A stretch of DNA of 64,000 nt from Bacteroidota bacterium (GCA_023957335.1 JAMLHC010000004.1:124001-188000); one strand, 5' to 3'. Positions 34,797 through 45,370 are shown, numbered from the stretch's first letter. Numbers and translations are program-made. The notes: generated from the letters alone by a model not told the origin.

Positions 34797-37394
34797 TTAA
34801 TCATTCAACAAGTCAAGAATATTAACTGATATAACATCGTTACCTACCCCCAAATAATAAGAATTACAATCCCAATATAATTTACCAGAAGTATTTTCCA
34901 ATACTAAAATATTATTCCAATTAAGTGTTTCGTAAAGATATGTTTTCGTGTTGGATCTAATGGCAAGATATTTACCATTTGGGCTGAATGAAGCATCCCA
35001 ATTTACACTTTTAATTCTCTCTTTATATGAGCCAAGTTCAATAATATTAAATTCTTTAATTTTAGATTTAGATTTCAAATCTAATATCTCTATGTTGGCG
35101 CTAGTTAATCCCAAATCAATGTCATCTTTAATATTAGTTGATATAACTAGATTATATATAGCGTTGTATTTTCCTGTAAAATTTACCTCATTAATAGTCC
35201 CAAGAGATTCTGTTTTATTTATTCCATAAACTGAAGTAATATCCGTTTCCTGAAATGCTGAAGTCTTATTTATAAAATAAGGGATTTCGTCAAATCTTAA
35301 ATATTCAAAATAATCACCATCGGAATGGTTTTGATAATATTTAGATGTATAAGGGCAACAATTAAAAAACTTACTTTGAAATGTAAAGTCAATATTAGAA
35401 CTGTCTAAATTTCTAATCCGAACGCCTTTTATTTTTGAAGGATTAGAGATTAAAGGTGTATTGAAGTCATAATTGAAAAAATACTTAGGTTTTCCATTAT
35501 TGACAAAATACCGCATTATATTCTCATCATAATTTAAATTTCCATTTCTTAATCCATTTTCCAAACCAAAATATCTGGTAGTTTCACTTCGTTCGAAATT
35601 ATAATTGTATGTATAATGAAGACTTTTTAAATTCACCAGATATGAATTATTTGTTAAGTATAAATTTTTAAGCAAAGACCCATCTTTCAATGGTATAATA
35701 AATTCATCACTTGTGCCTAAATTTACATTCGAAATTAAAACTAAGAATGGCTCATATGTGAAACTCAATAGATTAAAAAAATACTTAACCTCAACAACTA
35801 TATCGGAAAAATTATTTAAAATATTTGACTTTGCTTCTGACTTCGCTTGTGGATAAATCAAACTAAAATCTTTTCCAGAATATGGATTTTCAAAAACAAG
35901 CCTCCATGCCTCAATATCTTGGATATAATTTGAAATATTGAAAATTTTGTCAACAGCAGGTTTGTGTATTTTTATAGAATCCTTAATTACATCATTTAGA
36001 GTGTTAATCAAGCTATCTTGCATTATATGAAAGATTGGTGTGATTTTGTTATTTACATCTCGAATTCTCATATACTTTTCAAAATCACTTTCAAGTATTT
36101 GATTTTTAATAGTCTCTGAGTTTATATTGGCATTATAATAACTATACAGCGAGCTATCTATGTATTCAAGCTGTTTTAGTATTTTATATTTCATGTTTAG
36201 ATTTTGTTTAATGAAATAAATTTTATTTTTAGAATAAGAAATTTCGGCTATTGTTAATCCTCCGTAATAGAGTTGACCAGAATTATCATCATAATGCGCA
36301 AACCTTCCATCATATAAAATCTCAGATGGCAAGAATGTTACACTAGAAATATCTTTGTAAGCAGGATATGAATATTCAATATCCATCTTCAATACTATTA
36401 GAGTTTTATAGGCATAAAAGATAATATTCAAATCATCAGTTAATTGAATTGGCTTTTCATTATTAATATCCCAATCTTTTTCATTAAAAAAACCTTCCTT
36501 GTCAACGTAATATTCTTTTAACTGAGAACTGTATACTAATTGCTCTTTTTTAAATATATAGATTTTGGGGAATTTCAAAATAAAATATTCATCTTTTGAA
36601 CTTGGTTTTAAAGGTTTGACTTTAATATCATCGCCATAAATCAATTTTAGCATTAATGCTTTTTGTTCACTACTCCCCGTAATTGCTTTAAACTCTTTTT
36701 CTATATCATTCTTTATAGGGTATGTAAAGTCATCATATAATTTAAGCTCCATTTCGTTAGATGATAAATCATAAGAGTAGTGATGATATTTTCTTGGATG
36801 ACAACAATTGACTAATGATGCATGGATTTTATTATTTTCAAAGAATATTGCCTTTACATCAAGTCCATTTCGTGTTAATTCAAAAAGATTTTTTGTTTCA
36901 TAGTTAATAAGGTCTAGTTGTTTTATGTAGTTATTATCGTAGTAAAACAATTTGGTATCCTCTGGATTAAAAAAGTAATTTGAGATATTATTGAAGCTGA
37001 ACTTATGTATAGCATGTCCATCATTCAGGTCAATAATATATCCATATTTTATTGTGGGCTGAGCTTCAATTAATGTATTTACAGCAAGTGCCGTTTTGCC
37101 ATTATTACTAATAGAAAGAAAAATAAGATTTAAATATTGGACTTGACCACTATCTAATATAAAGGGAGTTAATTCTAATTTTCTTTTTTGGGTTGAAACT
37201 GTTGTAGGTGCGTGTATTTTACTAAAATCAAAGGTTCTAATTGTATTAGAAGGTGCCTCCTTCTGATAATATACATCATCATTACTTGATTTTATCTTGT
37301 TTGGTATTTTTTCTTGTGCGAAAGTCAAAATAAAGGAAAAAACAAAAAGTAAGATTGTAAGAGATCTTAAAATTCGGAATATTTTATTTTTCAT
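34797..37394 (-). CDS. Large secreted protein with propeller-like repeats
   Basis: An 865-residue exported protein with a signal peptide (residues 1-27, ending FILTFAQ). It is rich in aromatic and aspartate/asparagine residues with repeated strand patterns such as FFNPEDTKLFYYDNNYIKQLDL, GKYLAIRSNTKTYLYETLNW and KLYWDCNSYYLGVG that suggest WD40-like or other propeller blades at both ends. No enzyme motif is visible. It may be cell-surface or periplasmic. The IS4 copy 2 lies 53 bases before its start, so this gene is on the edge of the IS-bounded segment. ATG at 37392-37394. Confidence 0.6.
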   Translation of the reverse strand: MKNKIFRILRSLTILLFVFSFILTFAQEKIPNKIKSSNDDVYYQKEAPSNTIRTFDFSKIHAPTTVSTQKRKLELTPFILDSGQVQYLNLIFLSISNNGKTALAVNTLIEAQPTIKYGYIIDLNDGHAIHKFSFNNISNYFFNPEDTKLFYYDNNYIKQLDLINYETKNLFELTRNGLDVKAIFFENNKIHASLVNCCHPRKYHHYSYDLSSNEMELKLYDDFTYPIKNDIEKEFKAITGSSEQKALMLKLIYGDDIKVKPLKPSSKDEYFILKFPKIYIFKKEQLVYSSQLKEYYVDKEGFFNEKDWDINNEKPIQLTDDLNIIFYAYKTLIVLKMDIEYSYPAYKDISSVTFLPSEILYDGRFAHYDDNSGQLYYGGLTIAEISYSKNKIYFIKQNLNMKYKILKQLEYIDSSLYSYYNANINSETIKNQILESDFEKYMRIRDVNNKITPIFHIMQDSLINTLNDVIKDSIKIHKPAVDKIFNISNYIQDIEAWRLVFENPYSGKDFSLIYPQAKSEAKSNILNNFSDIVVEVKYFFNLLSFTYEPFLVLISNVNLGTSDEFIIPLKDGSLLKNLYLTNNSYLVNLKSLHYTYNYNFERSETTRYFGLENGLRNGNLNYDENIMRYFVNNGKPKYFFNYDFNTPLISNPSKIKGVRIRNLDSSNIDFTFQSKFFNCCPYTSKYYQNHSDGDYFEYLRFDEIPYFINKTSAFQETDITSVYGINKTESLGTINEVNFTGKYNAIYNLVISTNIKDDIDLGLTSANIEILDLKSKSKIKEFNIIELGSYKERIKSVNWDASFSPNGKYLAIRSNTKTYLYETLNWNNILVLENTSGKLYWDCNSYYLGVGNDVISVNILDLLND

Positions 37395-37447
37395 TTGGTT
37401 TTAATCTTGGTATTTAGTTTGGCAATAATACCTATTTTTTCTCATTG

Positions 37448-38802
37448 CTGTCCAATATATTTTTAAACACCAATGAAACGATTAGAAAATGAGTAAGTTA
37501 CGATCTAAAAATGTTGTTTTGTCAAATCTACCCCTCCGATTTTATGTTATAAAAATGCTTAATTGTTGGCTAGCTGGAGGCTTCATTTTAATAAAAGGAT
37601 GATTAAGCCAATACCATAAATCTATTTTAGCAAAAAGATTTACCCTTATAAGTCCCACCAAATTGGACAGATGCCATGCATACTTTGCCTTATTCTGAAG
37701 ATATTTGAGTAAGAGAATGGTGATTAAAGCAGACCAAACTTGGATAAGTATAGCATTGGGACTTGTGCCTATAAAAGTTTTGATTTTTAGTACTTGTTTA
37801 ATCTGTTTGAAGAAGGTCTCAATCTCCCATCTGGCTTTATAGAGTTGCGATATTGTTTCTGCTGTCCAAGATGTGTTGTTGGTGAGGAAAGTCAGTTCTG
37901 CTTTTTTTACTGGATCATAAACCACTACTATCCTTAGTTCTTTGGGGTAGTTAATTGCTGTCTTAACTCCCGTCAATACTATAATTTGGTCTTTGACTAT
38001 TAATCCCGTTTTGTCTTTAATCTCATTTTCTTTTACCACACTGTATTGTATGTTTTTCTTTAATCTGCTTACAAACGTAATCCTTCTGCTGTCCAAAACA
38101 TTCAGCCAATTAAAATCTACATAAGCTCTGTCCATAACCAAAACAGAGCCTGAGGGAATATTAAGTGTTTTTGCTATTGCCACATCGTGTTTAAGCCCGT
38201 CTGTCATGTGCATGTAAACAGGAAGGCAGGTGTCGTAATCTAATACAGTATGAAGCTTTATTGCTCCTTTTCTTTTGCGGTATTGAGCCCAATCAAACAA
38301 ACTTAAGCAAAGAGAAATAACGGTGGAGTCTACTATGAAAATTTTACGTTTCAGCATTCTTGCAAACTGTCGTTTCTTTTGAAGTCCGCTATTGAGCGAG
38401 TTGAAAAGTTCAAAATAAAGATCCTTGAAAACTTGCCAATTGCGTTGTTGATTTTGATAAGAAATGGTGGATTTACTCGGTGAACATGAAACTCCTAAGT
38501 GATTTAAATTACCAGTAGCACTCTTAAGTCCATTCGATATTTCTCTTACACTATTTGCCTTGGCAAATTGACAAAACAACATTGACACTAAATGAGTCCA
38601 AGTGTTCACGCCTTTGCAGTGTCTGTCAGAGTCGTGGTTGTTTACAATTTTTGTGAAAGAATTCCTGTCTATTAAGCCAAGAATTTGAGAAAACAGATTT
38701 ACATTTGTCGTGGGCATGGTGTTTTTTTTTGTACACCCCAAAATAAATGTTTTGGGTTAAAATTTAATCCATGCCCTTTTTACTGAAATTTATCTTGGAC
38801 AG
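37448..38802 (-). mobile_element. IS4-family insertion sequence, copy 2
   Basis: Same element as at 30779-32133 and the same orientation. Left inverted repeat is slightly altered (CTGTCCAATATA) while the right one is intact (TATCTTGGACAG, 38791-38802). The transposase protein is identical to that of copy 1. Its right end lies 40 bases before the gene at 38842. Confidence 0.88.
37542..38717 (-). CDS. IS4-family transposase (DUF4372-type), copy 2
   Basis: The translated protein is identical to that of copy 1 over its whole length; the DNA differs at only a few bases, for example CGGTGG for CTGTGG near 38321 and TTCACGCC for TTAACTCC near 38605. Start ATG at 38715-38717. All DDE residues and the Y-R-E-K signature are intact, so the protein should be functional. 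It shares the copy 1 IR sequence, but the non-coding left 90 bases differ, so the copies are not a simple recent duplicate of one whole element. Confidence 0.95.
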   Translation of the reverse strand: MPTTNVNLFSQILGLIDRNSFTKIVNNHDSDRHCKGVNTWTHLVSMLFCQFAKANSVREISNGLKSATGNLNHLGVSCSPSKSTISYQNQQRNWQVFKDLYFELFNSLNSGLQKKRQFARMLKRKIFIVDSTVISLCLSLFDWAQYRKRKGAIKLHTVLDYDTCLPVYMHMTDGLKHDVAIAKTLNIPSGSVLVMDRAYVDFNWLNVLDSRRITFVSRLKKNIQYSVVKENEIKDKTGLIVKDQIIVLTGVKTAINYPKELRIVVVYDPVKKAELTFLTNNTSWTAETISQLYKARWEIETFFKQIKQVLKIKTFIGTSPNAILIQVWSALITILLLKYLQNKAKYAWHLSNLVGLIRVNLFAKIDLWYWLNHPFIKMKPPASQQLSIFIT

Positions 38803-38826
38803 ATGTGGAATTATATTGTATATTTG
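38795..38826 (+). promoter_or_regulatory. Promoter of the T9SS-sorted gene, part of it from the IS end
   Basis: TATATTTG at 38819-38826 fits the TAnnTTTG -7 box. The upstream element TTGG (38795-38798), 20 bases away, is inside the IS4 terminal repeat (TATCTTGGACAG). The IS may therefore supply part of this promoter. Confidence 0.45.
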
Positions 38827-38841
38827 CAACCTTAAAGAAAA

Positions 38842-40500
38842 TTGAATATGAAAAAAGTAATTTTATCGTTAGCCGTCATTCTGGGCTTTTCAACTTTATC
38901 AAAAGCGCAGAATAGTACAAACGTATTAACTTTAGATAACAATCCTTATCGTTATCAGGTTATGGATCATGGTGATTTTTCCAAAAAATTTAATCAAAAC
39001 GCCAACCGTAGAGAAGCAGGTGGCTGGTATCAGTTTGCAGGTGATTATGCAAATTCAAACGGGCTTTCTTACACTCCTTATGTGATGTTTGTTTTCCCTG
39101 ATAGCGTTCATGTTATGTATGACGAACAATTAGGAAGATCAAATACTCAGGTTGTAGGAACAATATTTGACCCTAAAGATCATGTTTTTATTGACGCGGA
39201 TGCAGGAACTCCCAGATACCTCAGTCGTTGGACAAACTATACTGTGGATTCTATGTATTGGAGCCAAGCTTATATCCGTCAGGTGGACTCAATGGATGTT
39301 GTTAATTCTGTCTATGCAACCGCAACAGTAACCGTTCTTGATTATACCCAACTTACTGGTGCTGTAATTAATATTGGAGTGAGTCCTACTTTCTTAACTT
39401 TGGAAGAAGGTTCAGAATGGAATGCTGCAGGAGATAATTATGCAACTGCAACCTCTATTAAAGATGCGCTTGTTGCATCCGGCTATGATGCAACAGTTGT
39501 TGACAGCATTATCACAATCAAAGCAAAAGTTATTGGTGTTAATGGTAACGCTTATTCAATTTTTTGCAGTAAACCTGAATTGGAAATTACAAGCCAATTT
39601 TCCGGTGGTGCAGACAATATCACTAAAATTGAAATTGTGGATACCCTTTATATCCAACATTTCACAGGTGAATCTAACAATATAGAAATTCGCGGCTTAA
39701 CTTTCCAAGGCGATGCTCAAACATATTATGCAGGTATGCCAGCAATTGATAAGTATGTTCCTAATACTCTTATGAATACCGGAGCATTCAAAACAGATAC
39801 AGTTCTACTTACCAAAGATATGCAGGATTCTATGACAGAAGATTTGAAGTTTAGATCAAGAGGTTTGTCTATGTATATTGGAAAACAGATGACCGGTAGC
39901 AATGATATTCCGAACACACTTTATGGAGTTACTTTTGTTTTTAAGCCAATGAAGAAATATTCTTTTAATGACACCTTACTTTCTGTAAACAAAAATGTTT
40001 CAGTTGCAAATAAACACAATGTACTTGCTATTTCTTATTATTCTCAAGATGGACAAGTGCTAAGAATTGTTGATCCAGAGGCTATCAACAACATGTTTAC
40101 AACAAATAGCGATTTGAGATACGGAGCCACAGGACAAGGCGGTTGGAAATCTTATCGCCCTTATCTTTCTGGATTCTCCGGAACATTTTTCCATATTACT
40201 CCTGGAAGCAATTTGGATGTAGTTACTCCTAATACAAATGGTTATGGAATGGGAGATGCTTATCCTAACCCTACTGACAATGCACTCAGTTTTTCAATTC
40301 CTTTCTCTTTAGGTGCTGCTCAAACTGTTACTTTTACTGTAAAAGATATTACAGGAAGAACTGTTAAAACAATCTCTGCTGAGTATGTTGCCGGAAACAA
40401 CTTTGTTGAAATCCCTACTGCAGGTCTAAACTCAGGAGTATATTTCTATACAATGGATGCTGTTAATTACAATGCTACAGGCAAAGTAATTATCAAATAA
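38842..40500 (+). CDS. Secreted protein with type A T9SS sorting domain
   Basis: A 552-residue protein. The ATG at 38848 (MKKVILSLAVILGFS) is more likely than the one two codons earlier; both give a signal peptide ending SKAQ. The last 80 residues are a Por secretion (T9SS type A) domain: YPNPTDNALSFSI, GRTVKTIS, GLNSGVYFYTM and the terminal KVIIK. The middle has beta-rich blocks without catalytic motif, including an unusual repeat of Asp-containing strands (ILDYTQ, TLEEGSEW). It should be exported to the surface and anchored or released. A terminator follows directly, so it is a single-gene transcript. Confidence 0.85.
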   Translation: MNMKKVILSLAVILGFSTLSKAQNSTNVLTLDNNPYRYQVMDHGDFSKKFNQNANRREAGGWYQFAGDYANSNGLSYTPYVMFVFPDSVHVMYDEQLGRSNTQVVGTIFDPKDHVFIDADAGTPRYLSRWTNYTVDSMYWSQAYIRQVDSMDVVNSVYATATVTVLDYTQLTGAVINIGVSPTFLTLEEGSEWNAAGDNYATATSIKDALVASGYDATVVDSIITIKAKVIGVNGNAYSIFCSKPELEITSQFSGGADNITKIEIVDTLYIQHFTGESNNIEIRGLTFQGDAQTYYAGMPAIDKYVPNTLMNTGAFKTDTVLLTKDMQDSMTEDLKFRSRGLSMYIGKQMTGSNDIPNTLYGVTFVFKPMKKYSFNDTLLSVNKNVSVANKHNVLAISYYSQDGQVLRIVDPEAINNMFTTNSDLRYGATGQGGWKSYRPYLSGFSGTFFHITPGSNLDVVTPNTNGYGMGDAYPNPTDNALSFSIPFSLGAAQTVTFTVKDITGRTVKTISAEYVAGNNFVEIPTAGLNSGVYFYTMDAVNYNATGKVIIK

Positions 40501-40525
40501 GTAAGACAAATCTTTTATAAAAAAA

Positions 40526-40555
40526 GCCTTCTCAACATTGAGAAGGCTTTTTTTG
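40526..40555. terminator. Bidirectional rho-independent terminator
   Basis: Stem GCCTTCTCA and TGAGAAGGC with an ACAT loop, preceded by six A and followed by TTTTTTTG. It can end the T9SS gene on the plus strand and the lipoprotein gene at 40589 on the minus strand. Confidence 0.9.
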
Positions 40556-40588
40556 TTATCACTACTTTTAGTGTATTTGTTGACAATA

Positions 40589-41137
40589 TTATCTTAATAT
40601 AAACGTACTTAAGATAGCCTCGCCTGCTTCTTTATATTGCTTGTAGGTTGCTTCCTCACAAGTGAATGTTAATACATAGGCTTTATTATTTTTTATTCTG
40701 TATTGCTGTTCAAACCACAAATGATATTCGCCTTGTTCAGCCGTAAATTCTAATTGATGAAACTCATCATTGTCTGATTTTTGTCTTTTACTGTTCAATA
40801 TTTTGGCATTTGTAATCAATGATTGAATCTGCTCTTCAGAGGCTTGTACGTATTGTTCCAAATCAATTTCTATATCGCTTAAATCTTCAACCATCAGGTT
40901 GATATTGGTTCTGAATATTTGATTGCTTGTTTCGGGTGGGGCAAACAAGACAAAGGATGTAGACATCGCCCCTGTGTTATTCAATTCCCAATCTGGCGGG
41001 TATTGAACTGTAAAGGTAGAATCTTCGACTGTTTTCCAGTCTGCGCCTGCTTTGGATTCTGAGTTTTTGTAACCTGGTTGACTGCATGCTATTAACACAA
41101 TAGCAATACTCATGAATGTCAGAAATGATTTAGTCAT
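40589..41137 (-). CDS. PsbP-like / DUF1795-type lipoprotein
   Basis: A lipoprotein of 182 residues with a lipobox cysteine near residue 18 (IAIVLIACSQP). The mature part has an alpha-beta-alpha sandwich pattern: FTVQYPPDWELNN (typical of PsbP/DUF1795), then an edge-strand region and a helix, ending KEAGEAILSTFIL. Family members bind proteins or lipids at the envelope; the specific role is unknown. It converges with the T9SS gene across a shared terminator. ATG at 41135-41137. Confidence 0.75.
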   Translation of the reverse strand: MTKSFLTFMSIAIVLIACSQPGYKNSESKAGADWKTVEDSTFTVQYPPDWELNNTGAMSTSFVLFAPPETSNQIFRTNINLMVEDLSDIEIDLEQYVQASEEQIQSLITNAKILNSKRQKSDNDEFHQLEFTAEQGEYHLWFEQQYRIKNNKAYVLTFTCEEATYKQYKEAGEAILSTFILR

Positions 41138-41300
41138 AATTGATAGGGGGGTGTAATGATGAACTCTTTATTTTGGCACAAATCTAATTTAAATCAATTG
41201 CACACTAGCACTCACTACTAACTGATTATGATTGCGAGCTGCATTTTGAATTATAATGAATGTTTTATAGTATTGCCTAAGATTAAATATTAGATTTTAA

Positions 41301-42374
41301 ATGAAAAAACTTCTCGCATTGATTTTACTGTCTATGCTTTGTTCTGTTGTTTTTGCACAGCAAAAAGCAGATGCAGAAGTGCTAGTTAAAGCCGGTATAG
41401 ACTTTCACAAGATAGGCAATTATGAAGAAGCTATTATAAAATATGACGAAGCGCTCAAACTTGATTCCAATAACTTATTTGCACTTTCCGAGAAATCCAT
41501 TACCCTATTTACACTAAAAAAATACTCTGATTGTATTGATAACTGCCTTCAAGCCATTAAATACCATCCGAAGGAAGATGATTTGAAAGATATTTTTGTT
41601 ATCTGTGGAAACGCATATGATGAGTCCGGTAAAACAAAAAAAGCCATTGAAATATTTGATGAGGGTATTGCGATGTTCCCTGATTTCTTCCTTTTGTACT
41701 TCAACAAAGGAGTTTCATTAACAAGTATCAAAAAATATGACGAGGCGGTGCTCTGTTTTCAAAAATCAATGATTTACAACCCTTCACATTCAAGTTCTCA
41801 CAATGCAATCGCAAGGGTTTTAGATATGAAAGGGGAAATAATTCCTGCTTTGCTTGCCTATTTGAGATTCCTTGCGCTTGAACATCAGGGAAGTAGGGCT
41901 GTTACCAATATTGCTAATATGCAAAGGTTAGTGAAATCAACCTTAAAACAAAATGAAGAAAATGCTATCAGTTTAAATATCAATATGGCTGATGACACAT
42001 CCCAATCTGGGAAGAAGGAAAACGATTTTTCATCAATTGTAACACTGTTATCGGAGTATAACAATCATCAATCTGACAAAATAAACAAGAAAAAATCCGA
42101 GGCTGAAAGGCTATCTTCCATGCTTGACCTTGTATGCGATGCCTTCATAGAACATCAAAAAAGTAATGATGGTTTTTATTGGAATTACTATGTACCCTAT
42201 TTTATTGAAATGAAAGAAAACGGTTTTACATTGACGTTCAGTTATATTGCCTTGTCCGGCACGAATAGCAAAGTCGTAGCTAAATGGATAAAGAAAAATA
42301 AGAAAGCGACCGATGCTTTCTATCAATGGAATAGCGAATTCAAATGGGAGTCATTCAAAGACAATAAGAATTAA
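41301..42374 (+). CDS. Secreted tetratricopeptide repeat protein
   Basis: A 357-residue protein with a signal peptide ending VVFAQQ. Residues 24-190 hold about five TPRs, seen in AGIDFHKIGNYEEAIIKYDEALKLDSNN, ESGKTKKAIEIFDEGIAMFP and ISSIKKYDEAVLCFQKSMIYNP. The C-terminal 150 residues are helical without a known motif. TPR proteins act as scaffolds, and in this phylum often at the periplasm or outer membrane. The gene converges with the transporter at 42391. ATG at 41301. Confidence 0.85.
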   Translation: MKKLLALILLSMLCSVVFAQQKADAEVLVKAGIDFHKIGNYEEAIIKYDEALKLDSNNLFALSEKSITLFTLKKYSDCIDNCLQAIKYHPKEDDLKDIFVICGNAYDESGKTKKAIEIFDEGIAMFPDFFLLYFNKGVSLTSIKKYDEAVLCFQKSMIYNPSHSSSHNAIARVLDMKGEIIPALLAYLRFLALEHQGSRAVTNIANMQRLVKSTLKQNEENAISLNINMADDTSQSGKKENDFSSIVTLLSEYNNHQSDKINKKKSEAERLSSMLDLVCDAFIEHQKSNDGFYWNYYVPYFIEMKENGFTLTFSYIALSGTNSKVVAKWIKKNKKATDAFYQWNSEFKWESFKDNKN

Positions 42375-42390
42375 TGCAACTTTCTAATTG

Positions 42391-43776
42391 TTAGCTCAAT
42401 ACGCCAAGCATCAGTTCCACAAACGCATAAATCAATATAATAGATGTGATATTGAGAAAAAATCCCGCTCGGATCATGTCTTTCATTCTGATTTCACCAC
42501 TGCTGAATACAATCGCGTTGGGCGGTGTTGCAACCGGCAACATAAAAGCACAACTCGAAGCAAGCGCTGCACCCACCAGCAATGCAAGCGGACTGATTTG
42601 CAATGAAGAACTCATGGAGTAAAGAATAGGCAATAAAATGCTTGCTGTGGCGGTATTGGACGTAATTTCGGTCAAGAAATTAATTGCAGCAATAACCATT
42701 AGCAAAATCAACCATGGAAATGTGTTAACATTGGCAAAGTGATGAGCCATCCATTGGGTAAGGTCTGTTTCTGAGAAACCCTTAGCAATCGCCAAACCAG
42801 CCCCAAAAATCAAAAGCACATCCCATGGAAGTTTTTTAGCAGAATGCCAATTCAATAGCTTGTCTCCGCTTTGTCCGGACGGAATAATAAATAATAGAAT
42901 GGCTCCGACCAACGCTATTAAGGTGTCATCAAGTTCCGGAATAAGTTTGTTCCATAAAAATGTTCGGGTTATCCAAAAGAATGCGACCGTACTAAATACT
43001 AAGAGTACCCTCTTTTCAGGTGTAGATATTTTGCCTAATTCTTCTGATTGAATGTTCATATTGTGTCCTACTTCTCTTTTGAGATTTCTGCTCAAAAACC
43101 ACCAGCAAATCATCAACAAAATAAAGCTGAATGGCGTGGCAAACAGCATCCAGTGAAAAAAAGAAATTTCAATCCCTGCTGATTCTTTAAGTACACCTGC
43201 TAATATGATGTTAGGCGGTGTACCAATCAGTGTCGCTATACCTCCAATAGATGCTGCATAAGCGATTCCGAGCATGAGACTTTTTCCAAACTGAGTATCT
43301 CCTTCAAAACGTGTAACAACTGACATTCCGATAGGAAGCATCATTACGACCGTTGCAGTGTTTGAAATCCACATGGAAATAAATGCTGTGGCAACCATAA
43401 AACCCAATAAAACACTGCGTTCTCGAGTACCTATTTTCTGAATAATAGTAAAAGCAATACGTATATGCAGGTTCCATTTTTCGATTGCTAAACCAATCAT
43501 AAATCCGCCCATGAAAAGGAAAATAAATGGGTTTCCATATTCTGCAGAAGTTGTTTTTATTGGCAGCGCGCCTGAGAGCGGAAATAAAATAATGGGAATC
43601 AAAGAAGTAATTGCCAATTCTACAGCCTCCGTAATCCACCACCATGCCACCCAGAGCGTACATGCTAATACTGCCTTCCCTTCATGCGAAAGTCCGTGTA
43701 TATCCACTAAGTAAACTATTACAAAAAGCAGGGGACCAAACAAAAGATTAAATAAGCGTAGTTTCTTTTTGTCCAT
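42391..43776 (-). CDS. DASS/SLC13-family sodium:dicarboxylate or sulfate symporter
   Basis: A 461-residue membrane transporter from the ATG at 43774-43776; a TTG four codons upstream is possible. The two SNT motifs that bind Na+ and the carboxylate are both visible: SNTATVVMMLPIGM near residue 150 and SNTATASILLPI near 380. About 11 helices with two re-entrant hairpins fit VcINDY. It imports dicarboxylates, citrate or sulfate with Na+. It stands alone with no obvious regulator and converges with the TPR gene at its 3' end. Confidence 0.9.
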   Translation of the reverse strand: MDKKKLRLFNLLFGPLLFVIVYLVDIHGLSHEGKAVLACTLWVAWWWITEAVELAITSLIPIILFPLSGALPIKTTSAEYGNPFIFLFMGGFMIGLAIEKWNLHIRIAFTIIQKIGTRERSVLLGFMVATAFISMWISNTATVVMMLPIGMSVVTRFEGDTQFGKSLMLGIAYAASIGGIATLIGTPPNIILAGVLKESAGIEISFFHWMLFATPFSFILLMICWWFLSRNLKREVGHNMNIQSEELGKISTPEKRVLLVFSTVAFFWITRTFLWNKLIPELDDTLIALVGAILLFIIPSGQSGDKLLNWHSAKKLPWDVLLIFGAGLAIAKGFSETDLTQWMAHHFANVNTFPWLILLMVIAAINFLTEITSNTATASILLPILYSMSSSLQISPLALLVGAALASSCAFMLPVATPPNAIVFSSGEIRMKDMIRAGFFLNITSIILIYAFVELMLGVLS

Positions 43777-43870
43777 GGAAGATGACAAAAATAGAAAAAA
43801 ACGAATGTTACACTCTTTAGTTGGAGTTTCTTTAAAAACAATAGTTCTTCTATCGAAAAACTGTTACTAT

Positions 43871-45370
43871 TTATTCAGGTCTCATCTGCGGGAAGAACAA
43901 TACTTCTTGAATACTGCTCTGATTGGTCAGCATCATAGTCAAGCGGTCAATTCCTATGCCCAAACCCGATGTGGGAGGCATAGCATATTCCAATGCACGC
44001 AGGAAATCCTCATCCAAAGGCATTGCTTCATCATCGCCTCTGCCGGCTAATTTAAGCTGGTCTTCAAAACGTTCGCGCTGGTCAATGGGGTCATTTAGCT
44101 CGGAATATGCATTGGCAATTTCTTTTCCATTCACAAACAGTTCAAAACGTTCCACAAGTCCTGCTTTGGTTCTATGCTTTTTGGTCAATGGACTCATTTC
44201 AATGGGGTAATCTGTGATAAAAGTAGGCTGAATATAGTTGTGCTCACATTTTTCGCTGAATAGTTCATCCACCAACTTGCCTTTCCCCATGCTGTCGTCA
44301 ACCACAAGTCCCAATTTTTTACATGTTTCACGTAGCTGATTTTCATCCATATTGCTGATATCGATGCCGGTGTGTTCTTTGATAGCATCATACATGCTGA
44401 TACGTTTGTATGGGCGTGCAAAACTTATTGTATTGTTTCCAACTTTGGCATCCGTTGTTGCATTCACATCAAGGGCAGCTTTTTCTAGCATTTCTTCCAC
44501 AAAATTCATCATCCAGTTGTAATCTTTGTATGCAACATAGATTTCAAGTCCTGTAAATTCAGGGTTGTGAGTGCGGTCAATACCTTCGTTTCTAAAGTTT
44601 TTGGCAAATTCGTAAACCCCTTCAAAACCGCCCACAATCAGCCTTTTTAGATACAACTCATTGGCAATACGCAAATACAAAGTCATGTCCAGCGCATTGT
44701 GATGTGTAACAAAAGGTCGGGCAGCAGCTCCTCCGTGTATGGGTTGCAGAATAGGAGTTTCTACCTCAGTATATCCATGTCCATTAAAGGTCTCTCTCAG
44801 AGATTGTACTAACTTGCTGCGTTTGATAAAAGTCTCCTTGATTTGTGGGTTAACAATCAAATCCACATAACGCATTCGATAACGCAATTCGGGATCTGTA
44901 AAAGCATCATGAATAACACCATCTTTTTCTTTTGGTAATGGCAACGGATTCAGTGATTTGGATAACAATTGAAATGCTTGTACGTGAATTGATATTTCAC
45001 CGGTTTGTGTAGTAAATACATAACCCTTAACTCCAATAATATCACCAATATCTAACCATTTTTTGAATAAATCATTATAGAGCATTTTGTCTTCACCGGG
45101 ACAAATTTCATCGCGGTTAAAATACAGTTGAATTTTGCCTGTGCTGTCCTGCAAAACTGCAAAAGATGCTTTGCCCATAATCCTGCGTGTCATCAAACGA
45201 CCGGCAATTGAAATATTCTTAAAAGCACTTTTTTCATTTTGATAATTAGTCAAAATGTCTTGAGCAGAAGTATTTATTACGTACTCTGCTGCGGGATACG
45301 GGTCTATACCCGCTTTTTTTATTTCTTCCAGAGCTTGTCTTCTGAGTAACTGATGTTCGTTGAGATCCAT
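43871..45370 (-). CDS. lysS: Lysyl-tRNA synthetase, class II
   Basis: A class II LysRS of 499 residues. The N-terminal OB fold binds the anticodon ([21 protein letters not shown]), and the catalytic core has motif 2 [18 protein letters not shown] and motif 3 [15 protein letters not shown]. It charges tRNA-Lys. Length and order match the family. The ATG is at 45368-45370. It is flanked by the transporter downstream (95 bases) and the Ig-like lipoprotein upstream (140 bases), so it appears to be a single transcript. Confidence 0.97.
   Translation of the reverse strand: MDLNEHQLLRRQALEEIKKAGIDPYPAAEYVINTSAQDILTNYQNEKSAFKNISIAGRLMTRRIMGKASFAVLQDSTGKIQLYFNRDEICPGEDKMLYNDLFKKWLDIGDIIGVKGYVFTTQTGEISIHVQAFQLLSKSLNPLPLPKEKDGVIHDAFTDPELRYRMRYVDLIVNPQIKETFIKRSKLVQSLRETFNGHGYTEVETPILQPIHGGAAARPFVTHHNALDMTLYLRIANELYLKRLIVGGFEGVYEFAKNFRNEGIDRTHNPEFTGLEIYVAYKDYNWMMNFVEEMLEKAALDVNATTDAKVGNNTISFARPYKRISMYDAIKEHTGIDISNMDENQLRETCKKLGLVVDDSMGKGKLVDELFSEKCEHNYIQPTFITDYPIEMSPLTKKHRTKAGLVERFELFVNGKEIANAYSELNDPIDQRERFEDQLKLAGRGDDEAMPLDEDFLRALEYAMPPTSGLGIGIDRLTMMLTNQSSIQEVLFFPQMRPE

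Noticed and set aside
42391..43788. Upstream TTG start for the DASS transporter
   Set aside because: An ATG four codons later fits better and no family residue is lost.
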